From positions 124,001-188,000 of the forward strand of contig NZ_SHLX01000017.1 in the NCBI RefSeq assembly GCF_004764705.1: 64,000 nt of DNA, written 5' to 3'. Positions 27,848 to 37,050 of this stretch are shown one piece after another (position 1 is the first letter of the stretch; each line of letters begins with the position of its first letter). The translations under genes and the position numbers were made by a program. Origin of the DNA: Paenibacillus cymbidii (GTDB lineage: Bacteria > Bacillota > Bacilli > Paenibacillales > NBRC-103111). The notes beneath the pieces were generated by a model, which was given only the letters and a program-made list of their open reading frames with translations, was not told where the DNA came from and made no database searches.

Positions 27848-30800
27848 TCATTGCTCCTGCGGCCGGTCGGGAATGAAGAAAGAAACGACCGTCCCTTCAT
27901 GCGGGGCGCTGCGGATGGACAGGCCGCGTCCGTAGTGCTGCGTCAGCCGCCGGTTCGTATTGGCGAGTCCGATCCCGCCGCCTCCGCTTACGGGATGGCT
28001 CAGCAGCCGGTCCGCCTGTTCCTGCTCCATGCCTTTGCCGTTGTCGCACACTTCGATCCCGATGCCGCGTTCCTGGCGCCTGACGCGAATCGTCAAGGTG
28101 CCGCCCTGGCGCAAGCTCATCAGTCCGTGTTTGACCGCGTTTTCGACCAGCGGCTGGATGGTCAGCGGCGGCAGCCGCAAGCTTGCGACGGGGTCGATCT
28201 CCCAGACGATGGCCAGCCTTTCGCCGAACCGCGCTTTTTCGATGTACAAGTACATTTCGGCCAGCTCCAGCTCGCGGGACAAGTCGACCAACTCTCCCGT
28301 ATTCAAAAAGTCGAAGCCGATGCGCAAATAGGAAGCGAACGCATTGCCCAGCCGGCGCATCTGTTCGGTGTCGATTTCGCTCAGCGCCATGATCGAATTC
28401 AGCGTGTTGAACAGGAAATGCGGGTGAATTTGCGCCTGCAAGTACGCCGCCTCCATCCGCAGCCGCTGATCGACCGACATCTTCAGCGCCGTCAGCGCGC
28501 GAATCCGGTAACGCAGCTCCAGCGCGTCGACCGGCTTGGCGACATAGTCGCTCGCCCCCGACAGGAAGCCGGCGTAAATATCGGCCGGCTGGCTGCGGGC
28601 GGTCAGCAGCAGCACCGGCAGCTCCGAAACGGCGTACGTTTCCCGGACCCGCTGCGTCAGCTCGTAGCCGGACATGTGCGGCATCATCACATCGACGATC
28701 AGCAGGTCCCATTGCCGCGCGGCCAGCAGCTCCAACGCCTCGCGCCCCGAACCCGCGGTAGTGACGGCATAGGACTCGGCTGCCAAAATGCGGGTCAACA
28801 CGCTCAAGTTGACCGGATTGTCGTCGACGGCGAGAATGTGCACCGTTCGATCCTGCAGAAGCGGCGGCGTCGTCGCAAGCTGGGCGGCTGCAGCCGCTTC
28901 GCCGTTTGCGGCAACGGGCTCAGTCCATTCGAGCGGCAATTCGTTCGCTTCGCCGCCGGATGGAGCCAGCTCGCGCGGTCCCGCTGCCTGGGCGAGAGAC
29001 GGCGCATCGGCCAGCGGCAAGTCGAAGCGGAAGACGGAGCCTTTGCCCGGTTCGGAAGCGACGGACAACTCGCCGCCATGCAATTCGACCAACTGTTTGC
29101 AGATGCTGAGCCCAAGCCCGATGCCCCGGCCGTCGTTGATGCCGTGGTTCCCTTGTTCGTATGGGAGAAACACCCGCGCCCGCGTCTCCTCGTCCATACC
29201 GACGCCGGTATCGGCCACGCGAATGAAGGCGCGTCCGCCTTGCGTCTCGGCGTGCACGGTGACGGAGCCTTCCTCCGTATACTTGAGCGCATTGTGCAGC
29301 AGGTTGTAGAGGACTTGCACCAGCCGTTTTTCGTCGGCGAATACCGGCGGGAGCGACGCCGGGATGTCCGCGCGGAGCTGAATCGGCTTTCCTTCCTTAA
29401 TGAAGCGAAGCATGCCGATGACGCCGGGGACGATCGCCTGCAGCCGGGCCGACTCGCGCTGCAGTACGATGCGCTGCTCCCGCAGCCGCGCGGCGTCGAG
29501 CAAGTCGTTCACCATGTGCGACATGTGCCGACCCACGGTGACCAGCAGCTCGATATCTTTCAGGCTGCCCGCGTCGAGGCGGTCCTTCTCTTTGGCGGCG
29601 ACGGACTGCGCGATGTTGATGATGCCGTGCAGCGGCGTCCGCAGCTCGTGCGACGTGTTCGTGAGAAACTGGTCCTTGCGTTTGTCCGCCTCCAGCAGCT
29701 GCGCGTTGAGCCGGACATTGGCGTTGGAATGACGGATATACTTCTTGAACCAGTATGTCGAGAAACCGACCAGGGCGATCATCAGATCGATCGGGTAATA
29801 AACGATCGTGACGTCCGCGTTCGATTCCGCGATGCTCCAGGACAGGTTGGAGACGATGCCGGCCGCCGTCAGCAGCAGGTAGATCAGGTCCGGGTCGTCG
29901 CGCTTCCGGGCGATCATCGTGCCGATCGTATAAAGAAACCAACCGAACGATACCCCATACACGGCGAGGAACGCGCCGCTGCCGGAAAGTACGTTGACCC
30001 AGGAAACGGGCGTCGCCATCAGGGCGACGGTAATCGCCGCCAGCAGGGCGGTATACAGCCGCAGCCACACGTTGTCCGGCGGCGCGGAGGCGAAGTGGCG
30101 GTAGATGCGCAGCAGGAACAAGTTTTGCCACAGCAGGAAAATCAGGCGGAGCTTGATCGTCCACGTGTAATTGAACGGCAGCCAGATCAAGAGCAGATTG
30201 TCGTGGCCGATCAGCACCGCGAACCCGACCGCCAGCATCAGCAGCCCCGTCGTATACAGCGACCTCTCCTTGCGATTGATCGGATTGAACAAGTAGATGA
30301 TCCAGATGTACAGGCCGTGCAGCAGCAGAATCACAAAAATCAGCAGCTGGAAGCCGATCGAATACCAGCGGATGTGATCGACGGCCGCCTGGGAACCGAA
30401 CTGGATGCTGCGTACCATGCCGCCGGCGAGCGGTTCGTCGAAATTGGCGACGCGAATCAGGAGCTCGAGCTCCTGCACGCCTTCCCCCGAATAGGATACG
30501 GCGTAGGAGATGTTCTCCGGCCGATAGTCTTCCGCCAGCGCCGCGACAGTGCCCGACCCGCCGGAAGCTTGCCCGTTGATCTCGATTTCCGAGGCGGCCT
30601 GGATGTTCTGCACCCACAGCGAAACCGGATGCTTCAACGGCTCGACCAGGATGAGCAGCCGGTAGGTGCCGTACCCGTAAGGGGACGCCGCGCTGGCTTC
30701 CGCCTGTGCGGTTTTCCAGTTTCCGGGTATGCGAACCGTGCGCCAGCCGTCTTGCGGCGGCTGAGACTGCAGGCGGGACACCAGCTCACCCGGATACAGC

Positions 30801-31018
30801 TGCCATTCGCCGTCGAGCGGAATGGCAGTCAGCTTCTCCAGATCGATGCCGCGCAGATCGAGAATGCCCTGAACCGGCTTCGGATGCGCCGAGACGGGGA
30901 AAATGGCCGTCCACGCCATCCGCATGGCGAAGAGAACACCCAGGAAGAGCAGCATCGCGGCAATATAGCCAAGGGTTGTTTTGGTCGAAGGTCTCATTCC
31001 CGAAAATTCGACATTCAT
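27848..31018 (-). CDS. 7TMR-DISM hybrid sensor with two kinase modules and a receiver
   Basis: A 1056-residue membrane sensor. Order: N-terminal helix; extracellular jelly-roll carbohydrate-sensing-like domain (~50-230); seven-helix 7TMR-DISM region (~235-430); HisKA with His in SHELRTPLHG (about 457) and an ATPase domain with DTGVGMDEE and GRGIGLGLSI; receiver with Asp in LLIVDVMMP (about 776); then a second LytS/YesM-type kinase with IHPHFLFNTLNS (about 867) and its own ATPase domain. The ATG at 31018 is preceded by AGGA inside a hairpin. It ends convergently 34 bp from the diheme gene and is divergent from the AraR-like regulator at 31309, so it may sense the sugar handled by that locus. 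Confidence 0.88.
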   Translation of the reverse strand: MNVEFSGMRPSTKTTLGYIAAMLLFLGVLFAMRMAWTAIFPVSAHPKPVQGILDLRGIDLEKLTAIPLDGEWQLYPGELVSRLQSQPPQDGWRTVRIPGNWKTAQAEASAASPYGYGTYRLLILVEPLKHPVSLWVQNIQAASEIEINGQASGGSGTVAALAEDYRPENISYAVSYSGEGVQELELLIRVANFDEPLAGGMVRSIQFGSQAAVDHIRWYSIGFQLLIFVILLLHGLYIWIIYLFNPINRKERSLYTTGLLMLAVGFAVLIGHDNLLLIWLPFNYTWTIKLRLIFLLWQNLFLLRIYRHFASAPPDNVWLRLYTALLAAITVALMATPVSWVNVLSGSGAFLAVYGVSFGWFLYTIGTMIARKRDDPDLIYLLLTAAGIVSNLSWSIAESNADVTIVYYPIDLMIALVGFSTYWFKKYIRHSNANVRLNAQLLEADKRKDQFLTNTSHELRTPLHGIINIAQSVAAKEKDRLDAGSLKDIELLVTVGRHMSHMVNDLLDAARLREQRIVLQRESARLQAIVPGVIGMLRFIKEGKPIQLRADIPASLPPVFADEKRLVQVLYNLLHNALKYTEEGSVTVHAETQGGRAFIRVADTGVGMDEETRARVFLPYEQGNHGINDGRGIGLGLSICKQLVELHGGELSVASEPGKGSVFRFDLPLADAPSLAQAAGPRELAPSGGEANELPLEWTEPVAANGEAAAAAQLATTPPLLQDRTVHILAVDDNPVNLSVLTRILAAESYAVTTAGSGREALELLAARQWDLLIVDVMMPHMSGYELTQRVRETYAVSELPVLLLTARSQPADIYAGFLSGASDYVAKPVDALELRYRIRALTALKMSVDQRLRMEAAYLQAQIHPHFLFNTLNSIMALSEIDTEQMRRLGNAFASYLRIGFDFLNTGELVDLSRELELAEMYLYIEKARFGERLAIVWEIDPVASLRLPPLTIQPLVENAVKHGLMSLRQGGTLTIRVRRQERGIGIEVCDNGKGMEQEQADRLLSHPVSGGGGIGLANTNRRLTQHYGRGLSIRSAPHEGTVVSFFIPDRPQEQ

Positions 31019-31019
31019 G

Positions 31020-31044
31020 GCAACGATTCCTGTCGAATCGTTGC
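31020..31044 (-). promoter_or_regulatory. Perfect inverted repeat over the kinase ribosome site
   Basis: GCAACGATTC and GAATCGTTGC (10-bp arms, 5-nt loop) end one base before the kinase ATG. On the kinase mRNA the AGGA ribosome site straddles loop and 3' arm, so the hairpin should limit translation; it could also be a protein-binding site. Confidence 0.7.
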
Positions 31045-31068
31045 ATTTTCTTGGCGGCAGGTTTTTAT

Positions 31069-31085
31069 GGCTGTACGGTACGGTT
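31069..31085. promoter_or_regulatory. Second, weaker copy of the AraR-like operator
   Basis: GGCTGTACGGTACGGTT matches the palindrome at 31269-31285 at 13 of 17 positions. The two centres are 200 bp apart. It lies in the likely promoter region of the kinase gene, so one repressor could control both directions. Confidence 0.55.
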
Positions 31086-31239
31086 GTCAAAAGATAATGC
31101 AGGGCGTCCGGTACGCTTCGCAGAAAATCGGAACCAATCGACAGAAAGTGGCGGCATTTCTTCGTGCGGAGACTGAAACCGGCAAACTGCCCGATACAAT
31201 TTGCGCAAATAAAGCGCTATACCGGCGAATATTTTTGTG

Positions 31240-31285
31240 TTGACACAGAAAAGAGCAACGATTATGATAACTGTATGGTACAGTT
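31240..31285 (+). promoter_or_regulatory. Promoter and operator of the AraR-like regulator operon
   Basis: TTGACA (31240-31245) and TATGAT (31263-31268) are 17 bp apart. Immediately downstream AACTGTATGGTACAGTT (31269-31285) is a perfect palindrome with 7-bp arms. It covers the transcription start and is the probable binding site of the GntR-type regulator encoded 24 bp on. Confidence 0.85.
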
Positions 31286-31308
31286 GATCGTACGAGGAGC
31301 ATAAACGA

Positions 31309-32358
31309 ATGAGCGTCAGTTCCACCAACAAGGCCAACCATTTGCACGACCTTCTGAAACAAGACCTTGCCGGCAACAAATACGCCCGCGGCGAGAAGCT
31401 GCCGTCCGTCCGCGATTTGTCGACGATGTACAACGTCAACAAGAGCACCGTTGTCACCGTGCTTGCCAAGCTGGCCAGCGAGGGGCTGATCAAGACCGAA
31501 GCCGGCAAAGGCGCCTTCGTGCTGGAGCCGAAGACGGAGCCCAAGCAGATCGCCGTCCTGCTGTTCGATGTCCAGTCGCCCATGCGTGTCGACACGGAGA
31601 TTCTCGGCCATATCCAGAAGAACATCAAGGAAGGCTACTTCCTTTCCCTTCACGATACATCGCAGAACTACAAGGTGTTCGAGAAGAAGATCGCCGATCT
31701 GGTAGCGGGGGGGGTCAAGGGCATCGTCGCCATTCCGCCGAAATTTTATACCCCGACGAAGAGCGAAGTCGACTACATGAACGATTTGCTGGGCGACTCG
31801 GTTTCGCTGGCGTTTATCGTGCGCAATATCGACGGGATCGCCGCCGATTACTTCTCGATGGATCTGAACAAAGGCATCCAGAAGGCGATGACGTACCTTC
31901 ATTCGATCGGGAAGAAGCAGATTTGCCTGATTAAACACGACAGCCAGAAGTTTATCGACGAGGAGTTGGCCGGCTTCGAGCAATCCTGCCGCAAATACGG
32001 CCTCGAGATGAACCCCAAATACGTCTTCGACCACGACGAGAACGCGGAGCGCATGGGAAGCAAGCTGGGGGCCGTACTGCACGAAATCGATGCGATCATC
32101 GGCTCCGATCATCTGCTGTGCTCGCTGCAAGGCATTATCCGCGGTGCGGGCCGGCAAATTCCCGACCAACTGTCGATTGTCGGCATCAATAACGTGGTGG
32201 CGCACTATTTTTCGCCGCCGCTGACGTCGATTTGTTTTCCCGTCGAGCAGATTGGCCTGCACGCGGTGCAGACGGTGATGGCTCGCATGGAAGGCGCGAT
32301 TGGCGCGGGCAAGGTTGTCCGCAACTTCGTGCCGGACCTGATCATCCGGGAAACGTAG
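31309..32358 (+). CDS. GntR/LacI hybrid transcriptional regulator (AraR-like)
   Basis: A 349-residue regulator. The N-terminus is a GntR winged helix (about 8-75: YARGEKLPSVRDLSTMYNV, STVVTVLAKLASEGLI). The C-terminus is a LacI-type periplasmic-binding-protein fold with the end block IPDQLSIVGINNVVAHYFSPPLTSI. This fusion is that of Bacillus AraR, a repressor relieved by sugar. ACGAGGAGC precedes the ATG. It heads a plus-strand run of importer, propeller and aldolase genes and has a palindrome at its promoter, so it probably represses its own operon. Confidence 0.9.
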   Translation: MSVSSTNKANHLHDLLKQDLAGNKYARGEKLPSVRDLSTMYNVNKSTVVTVLAKLASEGLIKTEAGKGAFVLEPKTEPKQIAVLLFDVQSPMRVDTEILGHIQKNIKEGYFLSLHDTSQNYKVFEKKIADLVAGGVKGIVAIPPKFYTPTKSEVDYMNDLLGDSVSLAFIVRNIDGIAADYFSMDLNKGIQKAMTYLHSIGKKQICLIKHDSQKFIDEELAGFEQSCRKYGLEMNPKYVFDHDENAERMGSKLGAVLHEIDAIIGSDHLLCSLQGIIRGAGRQIPDQLSIVGINNVVAHYFSPPLTSICFPVEQIGLHAVQTVMARMEGAIGAGKVVRNFVPDLIIRET

Positions 32359-32490
32359 CTTCCAGCGCAAGGCAGCTTGCCGGCGCGGTCCGCCCGATCA
32401 AGAAAGGGGGGCCGATACGGGGCGGAGACCCGCCGGCAGGCAACCGATATATACGACAAGCAAGGAAAGGGGCTGGGCGCCATTTCGAGT

Positions 32491-33432
32491 GTGCGTGGGG
32501 CCGCCGTCGCGAACCGCAACCGCAGCGGTTCGGCCAGAGGCGTGTGGAAGCATCGTTACTATTACTTCCTATTATTGCCTGCATTAGTTTATTTTGTGAT
32601 GTTCCATTATGTGCCGATGGCGGGCGTCGTGCTCGCATTCAAGAAGTTTACGATTGCCAAAGGCATTTTCGGCAGCGCTTGGGTCGGAACCGAACACTTC
32701 CGACGGCTGTTTGAAAGCGCTTCCTTCCATGAAGTGCTGACGAACACGATTGTCATCAGCCTGTATCGGCTCGTCTTCGTCTTCGTTGCGCCAATCGTGT
32801 TTGCGCTGCTGCTGAACGAAGTGAAGAAGAACGGCTTCAAACGTTCGGTGCAGACGATTTCGTACTTGCCGCATTTTATCTCTTGGGTCGTGCTTGGCGG
32901 CATCATCCGCGAGCTGCTGTCGCCGTCGCGTGGCATCGTCAACTACGTGATCCAGCTGTTCGGCGGCGAACCGATTTATTTTCTCGCCGAGCCGGATTAC
33001 TTCCGGGCCGTGCTGATTGTCACCGACATCTGGCAGTCGGTCGGCTGGGGCAGCATCATCTACTTGTCCGCCATCGCCGGCATCAGTCCCGACCAGTACG
33101 AATCGGCATCGATCGACGGCGCCTCGCGCTGGGCGATGGTGACGCGGATTACGCTGCCGTCCATTTTGCCCACGGTGATGATCTTGTTCATTCTGCAGCT
33201 GGGCGGGATCATGAACGCCGGCTTCGACCAGATTTTTAACCTGTACAATCCGTCGGTCTACAAGGTGTCCGATATTATCGATACGTATGTGTATCGCACC
33301 GGCATGGTTTCGATGGAATACGACTATACGACGGCGGTCGGGCTGTTCAAGAACACGGTCGGCTTCGGACTTGTCGTGCTGGCCAACTTCATCACAAGCC
33401 GGGTAAGGGGCGGTGAATACAAGCTGTGGTAA
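32491..33432 (+). CDS. ABC transporter permease, LplB type
   Basis: A 313-residue permease with about six helices. HRYYYFLLLPALVYFVMFHYV is the first helix region, and YESASIDGASRWAMVTRITLP the EAA loop. The start is uncertain: the GTG at 32491 gives a normal-length leader but has only AAGGAAAGGGG ~18 bases away; a TTG at 32377 is the only other in-frame option. The stop overlaps the next permease gene. It works with the lipoprotein at 34362. Confidence 0.85.
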   Translation: MRGAAVANRNRSGSARGVWKHRYYYFLLLPALVYFVMFHYVPMAGVVLAFKKFTIAKGIFGSAWVGTEHFRRLFESASFHEVLTNTIVISLYRLVFVFVAPIVFALLLNEVKKNGFKRSVQTISYLPHFISWVVLGGIIRELLSPSRGIVNYVIQLFGGEPIYFLAEPDYFRAVLIVTDIWQSVGWGSIIYLSAIAGISPDQYESASIDGASRWAMVTRITLPSILPTVMILFILQLGGIMNAGFDQIFNLYNPSVYKVSDIIDTYVYRTGMVSMEYDYTTAVGLFKNTVGFGLVVLANFITSRVRGGEYKLW

Positions 33433-34295
33433 ACCGCAATCGCAGATGGCATACGTTCGACATCGTGAATGTCGTGTTCCTGACGGCGGCCGCCTTCGTG
33501 TTCTTCTACCCGTTCTGGCAAACGGTCGTATTGAGCTTCTCGACGCCGGACGTGGCGACCAAGGTGGGCATTCGGCTGTTTCCCGGAGCGATGACGCTCG
33601 ATGCTTACAAGGTCGTGTTCAAGACGGAAAGTATTTACGTCGGTTACGCCAATACGCTGATCCGCACGATCGTCGGAACTTGCCTGACCGTCGTCGTGAC
33701 CTACTGTGCGGCGTACGCCTTGTCCCGCGAGACGCTGCCGTATAAACGTTCGATCACGTTTCTGATCGTGGTGACGATGTTTTTCTCCGGCGGGCTGATC
33801 CCGACCTTTCTCGTGATGAAAAGCTACGGCCTGGTCGGCACGCTGATGGCGCTTATTTTGCCGATGACGACGTCCGCCTGGAATATTCTGATTACCCGCA
33901 ACTACGTGGCTTCGATCAACAAGGAGCTGGAGGAGGCGGCGCTGGTAGACGGCGCGCATCCGCTGAAGATCGCGTTCCTCGTCATGTTCCCGATTTCCAT
34001 GCCGATCATCGCCGTCATCACCATCTGGTCATCGGTCGGGCATTGGAATGCCTGGTTCGACGCGCTAATCTATACGAACGGGGGCAAAAATATCGTGCTC
34101 CAGCTTGTCCTGCGGCGGCTGCTGATCGACACGCAGGCGGAAACGAGCATCATGCAGTCGACCTTGGCCGCAACGACAGGCGATACGATCAAAGCGGCGA
34201 CGATCATTGTGGCGATTCTGCCGATCATCTGCGTGTATCCGTTCCTGCAGCGGCATTTTACGAAAGGGATTATGGTCGGCGCGGTCAAAGGTTGA
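33426..34295 (+). CDS. ABC transporter permease, YtcP/LplC type
   Basis: A 289-residue permease with six predicted helices; EAA loop EEAALVDGAHPLKIAFLVMFPISMP; C-terminus YPFLQRHFTKGIMVGAVKG typical of the family. The GTG at 33426 overlaps the end of the upstream permease gene by seven bases, so translation is coupled. The importer has no ATPase gene here and probably uses a shared MsmX-type ATPase. Confidence 0.92.
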   Translation: MVNRNRRWHTFDIVNVVFLTAAAFVFFYPFWQTVVLSFSTPDVATKVGIRLFPGAMTLDAYKVVFKTESIYVGYANTLIRTIVGTCLTVVVTYCAAYALSRETLPYKRSITFLIVVTMFFSGGLIPTFLVMKSYGLVGTLMALILPMTTSAWNILITRNYVASINKELEEAALVDGAHPLKIAFLVMFPISMPIIAVITIWSSVGHWNAWFDALIYTNGGKNIVLQLVLRRLLIDTQAETSIMQSTLAATTGDTIKAATIIVAILPIICVYPFLQRHFTKGIMVGAVKG

Positions 34296-34361
34296 GCAGT
34301 TCGATCGATGCGCCAAGCCGATCTTGCATCCACATAACGAATTTACAGGAGGTCACAAGAA

Positions 34362-35993
34362 ATGAGAACACGGTTTCCGCTCCGCAAGAAAACCGCATTC
34401 GGCGGCATGGCGCTCGTATTGGCGAGCTCCGTAGCGCTTGCCGCTTGCAGCACCAGCGACAAGGGGGCAACGGGTTCAAGCAGCAGCCCGTCGCCGGTGT
34501 CGTCCGCAGCCGGCAGTCCGTCGGCGAAGCCGAACGAGTCGAAAGAGCCGCTGGCGATCAACGTGATTGCGTATCCTCAGGCCGGTTTTACGCCGGTCAA
34601 CGGTTCGGAAGCGCAGAAGGTGCTGGAGCAGAAGTTCAACGTCAAGCTCAACGTGCTGTCGGTCGACATCTCCACTCCGGAGAAATTCAACCTGTACTTC
34701 GCGCAGGGCGGCACGACCGACGTCATGCTGACCGGGCGCGCGGAAATCGATCCGCTGCTTGACCAGGGCCTGTTCCGCGAAATCAAAATGGATGACCTGT
34801 ACAGCAAAATGCCGAACTGGATGAAAAAAGTCGACAGCCTCGTGGGCGACCCGGCGTTGACGAAGAAGCTGCTCACGTACAACGGCAAAGTGTACTCGAT
34901 TCCGTTCACCCACGGCCCGCTGATGGAAAGCGGCATCATGATCGCACGCAAGGACTGGATGACTAACGTCGGCATTACCAAGTCTCCGACCACTCTCGAC
35001 GAGTTCGAGCAGATGCTGAAAGCGTTCACCGAAGGCGATCCGGACAAAAACGGCAAAAAAGACACCTACGGCATCCACGGCGGCCAACGCTACAGCTTCA
35101 ACTATGTCTGGGGCGCGTACGGCTTCATGCCGAAGACGTATACGCTGCAGAACGGCAAAGTGACGTATACGAGCATTTTGCCCGAGTACAAGGATGCGCT
35201 GAAGCTGATCGCCAAATGGTACAAGGCGGGCTACATCGATCCGGAGTTCATTACGGACGACCGCACGAAGCAGCGCAACAAGTGGAGCGAAGGCAAGTTC
35301 GGCATTCTCGCCGACAACGCGTTCTGGATGGATTCGGTGCGCGGGGAAAGCGGCGTGCTGGCGATGGTGGAGGCAAAAAATCCGAAGGTCGAATTCCAGT
35401 TCATGTCCCCGTTCAAAGGGCCGACGGGCAAGTCCGGCTCGTTCGTCGACTTCCCTTCGCTGCGTGGCGACGGCGCGATCTATTTCGGCAAAAACGCGTC
35501 CGACCAGGTCGTGGCCAAAATGATGGAGATCAAGGAAGCGCTCGCGACCGATTGGGATTTGTATAAGCGCATGTACTACGGCGTGGAAGGCACGGATTAC
35601 ACGACGGAAGCGTCCGGCAAAATTACGGTGTCGCCGAAGCTGAACGCCGAAGCGATCACGAAAGCCGGGATTGCACAAACGTTTGCGCTGATGCCGATCA
35701 CGATGGACTGGATGAGCAAAACGATGAACGATCGCGACAAGCAGTTCCACGCGATGTCGATCGAGCAGCCGAAAACGTTTAACGGCCGGGACTTCGCCGT
35801 CAGCGGCACGAACAAGTCGCTGAACACGAAGGGCGCTGACATGATGAAGATCGTCGACGAGTACTATTTCAACGCCATTACGGGTAAAGTCGACATCGAC
35901 GCCACATGGGACAAATACGTCGATTCGGCCAACAAGGCCGGGTTGAGCGACATTCTGGCGGAGTACACGAAGATGTATAGCGAAGGCAAATGA
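34362..35993 (+). CDS. Extracellular sugar-binding lipoprotein
   Basis: A 543-residue solute-binding lipoprotein. AGGAGG lies eight bases before the ATG. The signal peptide ends in ALAAC and is followed by a Ser/Pro-rich tether (about 28-55). The binding fold has the family motif DPDKNGKKDTYGI near residue 227, the same place where the paralogue at 10890 is frameshifted. It delivers the ligand of the 31.3-37.9 kb locus to the two permeases just upstream. The substrate is unknown; neighbours suggest a sugar acid or ulosonic-type glycan. Confidence 0.93.
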   Translation: MRTRFPLRKKTAFGGMALVLASSVALAACSTSDKGATGSSSSPSPVSSAAGSPSAKPNESKEPLAINVIAYPQAGFTPVNGSEAQKVLEQKFNVKLNVLSVDISTPEKFNLYFAQGGTTDVMLTGRAEIDPLLDQGLFREIKMDDLYSKMPNWMKKVDSLVGDPALTKKLLTYNGKVYSIPFTHGPLMESGIMIARKDWMTNVGITKSPTTLDEFEQMLKAFTEGDPDKNGKKDTYGIHGGQRYSFNYVWGAYGFMPKTYTLQNGKVTYTSILPEYKDALKLIAKWYKAGYIDPEFITDDRTKQRNKWSEGKFGILADNAFWMDSVRGESGVLAMVEAKNPKVEFQFMSPFKGPTGKSGSFVDFPSLRGDGAIYFGKNASDQVVAKMMEIKEALATDWDLYKRMYYGVEGTDYTTEASGKITVSPKLNAEAITKAGIAQTFALMPITMDWMSKTMNDRDKQFHAMSIEQPKTFNGRDFAVSGTNKSLNTKGADMMKIVDEYYFNAITGKVDIDATWDKYVDSANKAGLSDILAEYTKMYSEGK

Positions 35994-36009
35994 TCGGAGG
36001 CGCAGGCGC

Positions 36010-37011
36010 GTGATAAAAACGATTGCAGTCGACCATGTATGCGGATGGCCGAACTTGACCAAGCTGCCGGACGGCGGGTTGCTGTCCGCCGTATTCAATC
36101 ATCCGAGCCATGGCTTGGCGGAAGCGGAAGTGGATGTATACCGCAGCGATGACGGCGGCGCGACATGGCGCTACCGGGGCACGCCGGCCGTTCACGAGCC
36201 GACGAGGAACCGGATGAACGTCGCCTGCGGGCTGACGGCAAACGGCGATTACCTCGTGATCGCCGGAGGCTGGGACAACCGGCCGAAGCGGAAAGAAGAC
36301 GCGCTGCCATACCGCGAATGCAACCGGTTGCCTGCCGTCATCTGCCGGTCTGCCGATGGCGGCGCAACGTTCGCGGTCAGCGACTTCGCTTACAGCATCC
36401 CGGGCAACGAGCATGTGCTTGTCCCCTACGGCGATATTTTCGTCCTGGGCGGCAATCGGCTGGCATGCGCTTGCTACACGGTAACAAAGGACATGAAGCA
36501 TACCCAGTCCTACGTCGTATTCAGCGACGACGACGGGCGCACGTGGACCGACCATGGCGTGATCTCCGAGCGCAACCATCACGAAACGGCGCTTTGGTTC
36601 CACGATTCATTGAACGGCATCGCGCTGTGCCGGCAGAACGCGACCGACCATCTCGACCAGTTCGTCACCTCCGACGGGGGCAAAACGTGGACGTTTCAGC
36701 AAATGGTCACCTGCGCCGGCATCCATCCCGCTCATATCACGCAGCTGCAGGGCGGCGATCTGCTGATGACGTGCGGCGTGCGGATCCGCAACTTGTGGGG
36801 CATCGCCGCCGCCGTCAGCAAGGACGGGGGCGCGAGCTGGAGCAGGCTGGCCGCCATCTGCAACTTCGGCCACATGAGCGACGGCGGTTACCCGGCCACC
36901 GTCCAGTTGGACGACGGTCAACTGCTGACGCACTATTATGCGAGCGGCGTGCCGTTTCACGAGCGCTATTTTGTCGGTCAGGCGCTGTGGCGGCGGGAGG
37001 AATTATTCTAG
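36010..37011 (+). CDS. Sialidase-like BNR/Asp-box beta-propeller protein
   Basis: A 333-residue cytoplasmic protein (no signal peptide). Five Asp-box turns are visible: SDDGGATW, SADGGATF, SDDDGRTW, SDGGKTW and SKDGGASW, spaced as in six-bladed sialidase propellers. The GTG at 36010 lies nine bases after CGGAGG. A full arginine triad cannot be confirmed by eye, so it may be a hydrolase, lyase or mutarotase acting on an imported oligosaccharide. It lies 17 bp after the binding-lipoprotein gene and is followed at once by an aldolase gene, so the two probably act in sequence. Confidence 0.75.
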   Translation: MIKTIAVDHVCGWPNLTKLPDGGLLSAVFNHPSHGLAEAEVDVYRSDDGGATWRYRGTPAVHEPTRNRMNVACGLTANGDYLVIAGGWDNRPKRKEDALPYRECNRLPAVICRSADGGATFAVSDFAYSIPGNEHVLVPYGDIFVLGGNRLACACYTVTKDMKHTQSYVVFSDDDGRTWTDHGVISERNHHETALWFHDSLNGIALCRQNATDHLDQFVTSDGGKTWTFQQMVTCAGIHPAHITQLQGGDLLMTCGVRIRNLWGIAAAVSKDGGASWSRLAAICNFGHMSDGGYPATVQLDDGQLLTHYYASGVPFHERYFVGQALWRREELF

Positions 37012-37050
37012 CGGATGGCTTATACACGACATACAACGGCAGGTGCGGAG

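Noticed and set aside
27779-31243. A 1154-codon open frame on the plus strand
   Set aside because: It is antisense to the hybrid sensor gene, whose domains and catalytic motifs are clear; the composition is that of a shadow frame.
32712-32725. cre-like catabolite site TGAAAGCGCTTCCT
   Set aside because: It matches the consensus imperfectly and lies well inside a permease coding region; it is probably chance.
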